Of a stretch of 64,000 nucleotides of DNA, positions 57,648 to 64,000 are shown piece by piece. Below the pieces are notes generated by a model. The model was not told the origin of the DNA and searched no databases. It saw only the letters and a list, made by a program, of their open reading frames with translations. The first letter of the stretch is position 1, and each line of letters starts with the position of its first letter. The translations under genes and the position numbers were made by a program. Origin of the DNA: Anomaloglossus baeobatrachus (lineage: Eukaryota; Chordata; Amphibia; Anura; Aromobatidae); contig NC_134357.1 in NCBI RefSeq assembly GCF_048569485.1, positions 361,161,024 to 361,225,023 of the forward strand, in the 5' to 3' direction.

Positions 57648-58011
57648 CTGGAACAAGATTGTAAGAATATAACAATGTTGTGAAAAGATAATTAATGAGG
57701 TTATCTAGCCACATTCATGCCACAGATGAGAAGGAACACAAAGTTATGGAATTGCTTATCCGAGACACATATTGAAGAGGGAACACAGATTTTCTCTTGA
57801 ACCCATTTCCAGCACTGAAGGAATGTGGAGCTTGGCTGGGTGTTTCTGACGCAAGTTTTTGCAAAGAATGGCATCTCAGCACACAATCAATAATCAAGAA
57901 TTATTTTCAATTGTCTGAAAGTTACCCGCCACAAATAGAAGCTAACCAAAACTGCTAGCAATGGAGCACCGGTTACAACACTATCTTAGTAGCCCTTACA
58001 GCTCTGCTTAC
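57648..58011 (-). other. NCOA6: NCOA6 intron
   Basis: Bounded by GTAAGC and TTCCAG. No repeat recognised. Confidence 0.75.
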
Positions 58012-58121
58012 CAGATGGCCTGTTCGCAAAATCTGAAAGCTTCTGCCCGGTCTCTAGGTTTCCCAGTTGGTCACCGACTATTCCAGTCTGATCAGAGTCC
58101 TCCATACGAGTCTCGCTGGTG
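58012..58121 (-). CDS. NCOA6: NCOA6 110-base exon upstream of the large exon
   Basis: On the - strand, acceptor TTTATCATCAG and donor CATCTG|GTAAGC. It encodes TSETRMEDSDQTGIVGDQ and LGNLETGQKLSDFANRPS(G). Human NCOA6 has DTRPAGLEEADQ and KLPEFSNRPPGYPSQ at this place. It enters after two bases of a codon and leaves in phase 1 (G|GT, Gly). The first LXXLL box (LVNLL in human) and the N-terminus must lie upstream, beyond the window; no earlier exon was found between 58122 and 64000. Confidence 0.9.
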
Positions 58122-58934
58122 CTGATGATAAAAACATGTTTTGACAATTGGCTCTTTTTTTAAAAAAAAAACATATATACATATACAGATATATCAATAT
58201 ACACAACCTAAGGCAATATTAGGAAATTCTCTGGTGATAAAACTTTGAGGTTGGATCAGTGGTTTATATTGTAATTCAGACCCAAAATTAGGAGATAAAA
58301 AAATAAAAAGCTATAAAACAAAAATAAAATACATCTAAATGAATGCTAGTAAATATGTGGTCAATAGCTTTATTACTTGCATGTTAAAGACAACTAGTTC
58401 AGGACAACTAAACTATCAGCATGTAGTTCTTCATCTGAGATGTTCCAATCATGCCCATGCCAGAACAGTCTTTTTCGGCATTAGGTTCTAAAGAAATTTG
58501 AACAATACTGACAAGAGGCCGGGAGAAACATTTAGTGGCAGCATTTCATTGTCCGTGCAGTTCCATTAAAAGGTGATGTCAATTTTATGCCTCTTTTTTC
58601 TAAGAGTAACCCACTTCAGGAAATGCCGACTTTTTTTGCAGCATATTTAAAACACTCCAGAAAGTGCCACGTCTTCTGTGTCTCTTTTTGAAATCCCCAT
58701 AAGACCACATTATTTAGTTTGTAGTATCTTCCAAGTGGAACACACCAGAAGAATGGTTAGGTCACTTATTTTAACCATTTTGTGTCTTTTGAAACCATAA
58801 TTGGTGAAAAGACGATCAACAGACTGAACATATGCACAGGAAGTCTCAGAGTGGACCAGCCTGAAGAAGACATTGTGTGCACATACCAGAATATACTAAT
58901 GAATACAAATTAGGGTATCAATTTGAGGCACTTA
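58122..58934 (-). other. NCOA6: NCOA6 intron sequence, no repeat recognised
   Basis: AT-rich, low in known elements. Nothing coding was seen on the NCOA6 strand. Confidence 0.5.
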
Positions 58935-59469
58935 AGGGTGCTTTACACATTGCGACATCGCTCACGTCGTTCCAGCGATATGTGGTGATCGTTGACGTAG
59001 CGAACATTATCGCTACGGCAGCGTCATACGCACATACCTGTTCAGCGACGTCGCTGTGACCGCCGAACAATCCCTCCTTCAAGGGGAGGTGCGTTCGCCG
59101 TCATAGCGACGTCACTAAGCGGCCGGCCAATAGAAGTGGAGGGGCGGAGATGAGAGGGACGTAACATCCCGCCCACCTCCTTCCTTCCACATTGCCAGTG
59201 GACGCAGGTAAGGAGATGTTCGTTGCTCCTGCGGTGTCACACATAGCGATGTGTGCTGCCGCAGGAACGACGAACAACATCGTACCTGTGGCAGCAGCGA
59301 TATTAAGGAAAGGAGCGACGTGTCAACGATCACAGTTTTTGAACGATTTTGCGATCATTGCTCCTTGGTGTCACTCGCTGCGATGTCGCTACCGGTGCTG
59401 AATGTGAGTCACTAACGACGTGAGCCCGACGATATATCAGTAGCGATGTCGCAGCGTGTAAAGCACCCT
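58935..59469. repeat. TTA-flanked Harbinger-like element
   Basis: Ends AGGGTGCTTTACACATTGCG and GCAGCGTGTAAAGCACCCT. TTA outside both (58932-58934 and 59470-59472). Shares GCGACGTCGCTGTGACCG and GGAGGGGCGGAGATGAG words with 49982. Non-coding. Confidence 0.82.
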
Positions 59470-59472
59470 TTA

Positions 59473-59764
59473 GGCTACATGCGCAAGTTGCCTTTTTTTG
59501 GCGTTTTTGTCTCGTTTTTTGGCTGCAGTTTTGTTGTCAGAACTTTCTGACATCTGTCTTCCCAGCAAAGTCTATGAGAAGTCAGATTTGCTATGCGCAC
59601 ATTGCAGTTTGTCAGCGTTTTTTTGTCAGAAGTTTATGACAAAAAAGATGCAGCATGTTCATTCTTTCTTGCGTTTTTGTCTACATTTGTCACCCATTAA
59701 AATCAATGAGGGTATCAAAAACGCAAGGAAAAATGCATGCTATCAAATTGTTGCGTATGGCATG
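59473..59764. repeat. Left arm of a miniature element interrupted by a mariner-like insertion
   Basis: Starts GGCTACATGCGCAAGTTGCC, like the AGGCTATGTGCGCAC group, directly against the previous element. Its inside (GTTTTTGTC, AAAAACGCAAGG) is typical of the group. After the insertion at 59765-61717 similar GCGTTTTACCTGCGG sequence resumes, but a clean right end was not found. Confidence 0.45.
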
Positions 59765-60051
59765 TACCGTATATGCCGGCGTATAAGACGACTGGGCGTA
59801 TAAGACGACCCCCAACTTCTGCCCTAAAAATATAGAATTTGGGATATACTCACTGTATAAGACTACCCCGCTCCCAAATGAAAAAAAGTCTGCTTTGATT
59901 GCAACATGTTAATTTTAATTCCGCGAGAGCCGTACAATATGTTTTTAAAGGGCCATTGACAGATCAATCGCTCCAATGTTCACTTAGTACAGCAAGGAAT
60001 GCTCCTCCCTGCTGTATAAAGCCACAACTGGACTGAAACAATGGTACTACA

Positions 60052-60783
60052 CTCTGCTACAAACAGACACACACAACTCTGCTACAAACAGACAAACACA
60101 CACAACTCTGCTACATACAGACAAACACACACAACTCTGCTACATGCAGACAAACACACAACTCTGCTACATGCAGACAAACACATACAACTCTGCTACA
60201 TACAGACAAACACATACAACTCTGCTACATACAGACAAACACATACAACTCTGCTACATACAGACAAACACATACAACTCTGCTACATACAGACAAACAC
60301 GTACAACTCTGCTACATACAGACAAACACACACACACAACTCTGCTACATACAGACAAACACATACAACTCTGCTACATACAGACAAACACGTACAACTC
60401 TGCTACATACAAACAAACACACACAACTCTGCTACATACAGACAAACACATACAACTCTGCTACATACAGACAAACACATACAACTCTGCTACATACAGA
60501 CAAACACATACAACTCTGCTACATACAGACAAACACGTACAACTCTGCTACATACAGACAAACACACACACACAACTCTGCTACATACAGACAAACACAT
60601 ACAACTCTGCTACATACAGACAAACACGTACAACTCTGCTACATACAGACAAACACGTACAACTCTGCTACATACAGACAAACACGTACAACTCTGCTAC
60701 ATACAGACAAACACATACAACTCTGCTACATACAGACAAACACATACAACTCTGCTACATACAGACAAATACACACAACTCTG
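60052..60783. repeat. 29-bp minisatellite, about 25 units
   Basis: Unit CTCTGCTACATACAGACAAA + CACATACAA, with variants (CACGTACAA, CACACACAA, and a 33-base form CACACACACACAA). The order of variants is itself repeated, suggesting duplication of blocks of several units. As the unit has no stop in two frames it stays open for over 230 codons; this is not taken as a gene. Confidence 0.95.
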
Positions 60784-60884
60784 CTGCTCTGTGGGGCCTG
60801 CACCCGCGGCTCGGCGGGGGGGGGGGGGATTGGCAGGGCATACATCTGGGGGGTTAGAAGCAGCTCACCGGGGCCCATAATGGG

Positions 60885-61180
60885 CACAAGTCCCCCTGTG
60901 TTAGATATCTCCCCCATAGTGCTGCCCATGGCCCCTATATAGATCGCACAAGTCCCCCTGTGTTAGATATCGCCCCCATAGTGCTGCCCATGGCCCCTAT
61001 ATAGATCGCACAAGTCCCCCTGTGTCAGATATCACCCCCATAGTGCTGCCCATGGCCCCTATATAGATCGCACAAGTCCCCCTGTGTCAGATATCGCCCC
61101 CATAGTGCTGCCCATGGCCCCTATAGATCGCACAAGTCCCCCTGTGTCAGATATGGCCCCTAGGCTGCTGCCCATAGTAA
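60885..61180. repeat. 62-bp tandem repeat, five units
   Basis: Units start CACAAGTCCCCCTGTGT at 60885, 60947, 61009, 61071 and 61131. Each holds CATAGTGCTGCCCATGG and CCTATATAGATCG. The units differ by a few bases and the fourth is two bases shorter. Confidence 0.92.
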
Positions 61181-61717
61181 AATAAAACCCTCTTTCCTTA
61201 CCTCCTCCAGCGCTGATCTCCCTCCTGTCTGGCTCCGTGCTTCTGTTCTTCCACTTCCTGGTTGTCAGTGCGGTCATGTGATCGGCACAGCAGCCTGAGC
61301 TCTCTGCCTGATCACAGTGGAAGCAGGGACACGGGGAGAAACGCTGCAGGGGTAAGCGCAGCAGCCTGGGGGCCAAATCTAACACGGGGGGGACATGTGC
61401 GATCACACTGGGACGCAGGCTCATATAATATGCACCGCTGCCCCAGCCCCTCACTGCGTGCGATTTCAGCACCATTGGAGATGGACAGCGGCTGTGCATA
61501 TTATATGAGCGGGTGCAGGAGATCAAAGGATGCAGCCCGCAGTGTTCTCCTGTGCTCCAGAAGAGCTGCTGCCCCCACCTCCCCTGGACGCTGCACAGTG
61601 TACATACTACATACACACCACCCCCCCCCCCGTATATCCGGCGTATAAGACGACCCCCCACTGTAGCCATTATTTTAAGGGGGTAAAAAGTCGTCTTATA
61701 CGCCAGTATATACGGTA

Positions 61718-62557
61718 TTTTGCATGCGTTTTACCTGCGGTTTTGTAAAGAAAAACGCAGCTCACCGACTTAGTTCCAGAATGACAAAATCAATGCTGGA
61801 GTGATTTTGACATGACGGTGTCCCTGTGTCAGTGTCCGTGTCTGTCTCTCTTGCGCGCTCTCTCTTTCTCCTAAAGCAGTACATACTCACCAATCACCGG
61901 CTGTCACACTGCTCCCGCGCCTCTCATCTCCTTCTGGGGCTGCTCATTAGCCTCATATATATTGACTCTTCCCCCGACTGTGATTGGTTGCAGTCAGACA
62001 AGCCCCCATGCTGAGTGACAGGTGTCTGACTGCAACCAATCACAGCCGCCAGTGGGCGTGTCGACATCGTACAGTGCTGAAGAGAGTTGCTCTATTAGCG
62101 GTGGAGGACTCGAGCTGTGACAGCAAACACCTGAGTTACGGCACCACTGATTGCGCGGCTCACTTCAGTCACTCGGGTGGTTTGCTGTGACAGGCTCCAA
62201 TGAGGGATCATAAAGTTAAAAAAAAGATTCTTGCCTGAACAATGACTGGTCCCAGCAAAAGTGACGCCCCCTATGACTGAAACCTTAGGTATGTACTGCA
62301 TTCATCTAAGCACAAATAAAGTCTTTTAAGATAAATATATGAAATTTTTTTTAAAACCATGTTAGTGATGCACATTGTATCGTGTAAAACACATTGGCGG
62401 TGGTTTAATATAAAAAAACCCAACATGATAAATTCCCTTTAAGAATACATGATTGCTGCATTTTTGGTACCACACATTTATTGTTATTGTACCAAACTGA
62501 TGGTAGTGGAAAGTGGAGGATGGTCATCAGCTCTCTGTTTCCCTTCTCCATTGCACT
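61718..62557 (-). other. NCOA6: NCOA6 intron sequence with short hairpins
   Basis: CTGTGATTGGTTGCAGTCAG at 61978 and CTGACTGCAACCAATCACAG at 62025 are an inverse pair, as are the CACCTGAGT and ACTCGGGTGG regions near 62130-62180. Probably a worn hairpin element. No gene. Confidence 0.45.
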
Positions 62558-64000
62558 TACAAGAAGGGAATTTTGTTTACTTACCGTAAATTCCTTTTCT
62601 TCTAGCTCCAATTGGGAGACCCAGACAGTGGGTGTATAGCTACTGCCTCTGGAGGCCGCACAAAGAACTACACTTAAAAGTGTAAGGCCCCTCCCCTTCT
62701 GGCTATACACCCTCCCGTAGGAGTACGGATTCCTCAGTTTTAGTACCAAAGCAAGAAGGAGGAAAGCCAATAACAGTTTCAAAAACAAATTCAATCCGAT
62801 AACAAGATCGGAGAACTTAAGAAACAACATGAACAACATGTGCACCCGAAAAACGAAACCCTAAGAACAAATAGGGCGGGTGCTGGGTCTCCCAATTGGA
62901 GCTAGAAGAAAAGGAATTTACGGTAAGTAAACAAAATTCCCTTCTTCTTTTTCGCTCCTAATTGGGAGACCCAGACAGTGGGACGTCCAAAAGCAGTCCC
63001 TGGGTGGGTAAAAAGATACCACATGAACGGGCTGTCAGACAGCCCTTTCCTACAGGTGGGCCACCGCCGCCTGAAGGACCTGTCTACCTAGGCTGGCATC
63101 TGCCGAAGCGTAGGTATGCACTTGATAGTGTTTGGTAAACGTGTGCAGACTCGACCAGGTAGCCGCCTGGCACACTTGCTGAGCCGTAGCCTGATGCCGC
63201 AATGCCCAGGACGCACCCACGGCTCTGGTAGAATGGGCCTTCAGTCCAGATGGAATCGGAAGCCCAGCAGAACGGTATGTGTGAAGAATTGGTTCCTTGA
63301 TCCACCGCGCCAGGGTGGATTTGGAAGCTTGCGATCCCTTATGCTGACCAGCGACTAGGACAAAGAGCGCATCAGAACGGCGTAGAGACGCCGTGCGAGA
63401 AATGTAAATCCTGAGTGCTCTCACCAGGTCCAACAGATGTAAACCCTTTTCAAATTGGTGAACTGGATGCGGACACAAAGATGGCAAAGTGATATCCTGA
63501 TTAAGATGAAAGGAAGAAACCACCTTGGGAGAAAACTCTGGAATTGGACGCAGTACTACCTTGTCTTGGTGAAACACCAGGAAGGGAGATTTGCAAGATA
63601 ACGCCGCTAGCTCGGACACTCTTCGAAGAGACGTGACCGCCACAAGAAAAACTACTTTTTGTGAAAGCCGAGAAAGGGAAACCTCTTTCAAAGGCTCGAA
63701 AGGCGGCTTCTGGAGAGCAATGAGAACCTTGTTCAGATCCCAGGGTTCCAATGGCCGTCTGTAAGGAGGAACGATATGAGAAACTCCTTGGAGAAACGTG
63801 CGTACTTTAGAAAGCCGTGCCAAGCGCTTCTGAAAGAATACGGATAGCGCGGAGACTTGACCCTTAAGAGAGCTAAGCGACAAACCTTTTTCCAACCCAG
63901 ACTGCAGGAAGGAAAGAAAAATTGGCAATGCAAATGGCCAGGGAGAAAACCCTTGAGCCAAGCACCAAGCTAAGAATATCTTCCACGTCCTGTGATAGAT
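62558..64000 (-). mobile_element. Second DIRS-type element, 3' part, runs off the window
   Basis: On the - strand, 63050-63961 shows a long stretch of DIRS-type tyrosine recombinase. It includes the core SLRRVSELAAL, the catalytic-region pattern HSTRAVGASWALRH and the C-terminal AATWSSLHTFTKHYQ with HTYASADASLGR. DIRS recombinases carry Arg, His-x-x-Arg and Tyr catalytic residues, and the matching RRVSE, HSTR and HYQ patterns are visible. Between 62563 and 62983 lie inverted and direct copies of a terminal segment (AATTGGGAGACCCAGACAGT). The part in view looks less decayed than the DIRS at 32.6-40.6 kb. The remainder lies outside the window, so completeness cannot be judged. Confidence 0.85.
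62563..62945. repeat. DIRS terminal inverted pair of about 60 bases
   Basis: 62563-62623 (GAAGGGAATTTTGTTTACTT...) is an almost perfect inverse of 62884-62945. A third copy of AATTGGGAGACCCAGACAGT lies in direct orientation near 62961. This fits DIRS ends, which combine inverted terminal repeats with an internal region that holds copies of the ends. Confidence 0.8.

Larger units (their letters stand above)
59765..61717. mobile_element. Mariner-like non-autonomous transposon, GCGTATAAGACGAC group
   Basis: Ends TACCGTATATGCCGGCGTAT and the inverse ATACGCCAGTATATACGGTA; TA at both limits. GTATAAGACGACCCCC recurs inside both ends. It is nearly 2 kb yet has no transposase; most of the inside is two tandem arrays (60052-60783 and 60885-61180) and GC-rich sequence. 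Confidence 0.8.

Noticed and set aside
57648-57714. Methionine start MWLDNLINYLF for the NCOA6 large frame
   Set aside because: This is intron read-through; a TTGTTCCAG acceptor at 57648 and orthology to human GYPSQ show the exon starts at 57647.
60052-60783. Regular 29-bp repeats at first look like a CRISPR array
   Set aside because: The units are contiguous with no unique spacers, in a vertebrate intron inside a transposon.
60041-60880. Two overlapping open frames of 279 and 237 codons with repeated NSATYRQTHTTLLH-type sequence
   Set aside because: They are readings of the 29-bp minisatellite, whose units lack stops in two frames. There is no conserved domain and no splice or promoter context.

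Overview
The window is vertebrate nuclear DNA, most likely from a frog. Two host genes are recognisable by spliced coding exons with correct splice sites and matching phases. TP53INP2 lies on the + strand (coding exons 2232-2349, 14620-14929, 15163-15418; a complete 227-residue protein). The C-terminal part of NCOA6 lies on the - strand (six exons between 58121 and 47677; upstream exons lie beyond base 64000). The two genes face each other tail to tail, as they do on human chromosome 20q11.22, so the window is a conserved syntenic block. The frog assignment rests on protein divergence and on the dense load of palindromic TTAA and TWA miniature transposons, Tc1 copies, DIRS and Gmr1-like elements; no species is named.

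Layout. 1-2.2 kb: miniature elements and the 5' side of TP53INP2. 2.3-14.6 kb: TP53INP2 intron holding a very young, almost complete Gmr1-like Ty3/gypsy element (3961-11498, antisense to the gene, 5-bp target duplication, LTRs differing by about one substitution). 14.6-16.9 kb: last two exons and 3' UTR. 16.9-45.9 kb: about 29 kb of intergenic DNA made mostly of nested non-autonomous transposons. It includes a broken DIRS element (about 32.6-40.6 kb) that carries three further layers of insertion, and a 1-kb near-perfect palindrome at 40774-41779. 45.9-58.1 kb: NCOA6 3' UTR, exons and introns; one intron holds a decayed Tc1 copy with a miniature element inside it, another a tRNA-derived SINE. 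58.1-64 kb: an upstream NCOA6 intron with TWA-flanked and TA-flanked elements, two tandem-repeat arrays, and the 3' part of a second DIRS element that runs off the window.

Function. TP53INP2 encodes a shuttling autophagy and transcription co-factor; its LIR motif and two conserved acidic blocks are intact. NCOA6 encodes a large nuclear-receptor coactivator scaffold; the exons here carry the polyQ tract, the conserved Ser/Pro-rich core, the second LXXLL box (LSQLL) and the basic C-terminus. No RNA genes, CRISPR arrays or bacterial-type features were seen. The most informative material is the transposon archaeology: a Gmr1-like element whose capsid resembles the SCAN domain, target-site evidence for two families of miniature elements, and related minisatellites inside unrelated transposons.
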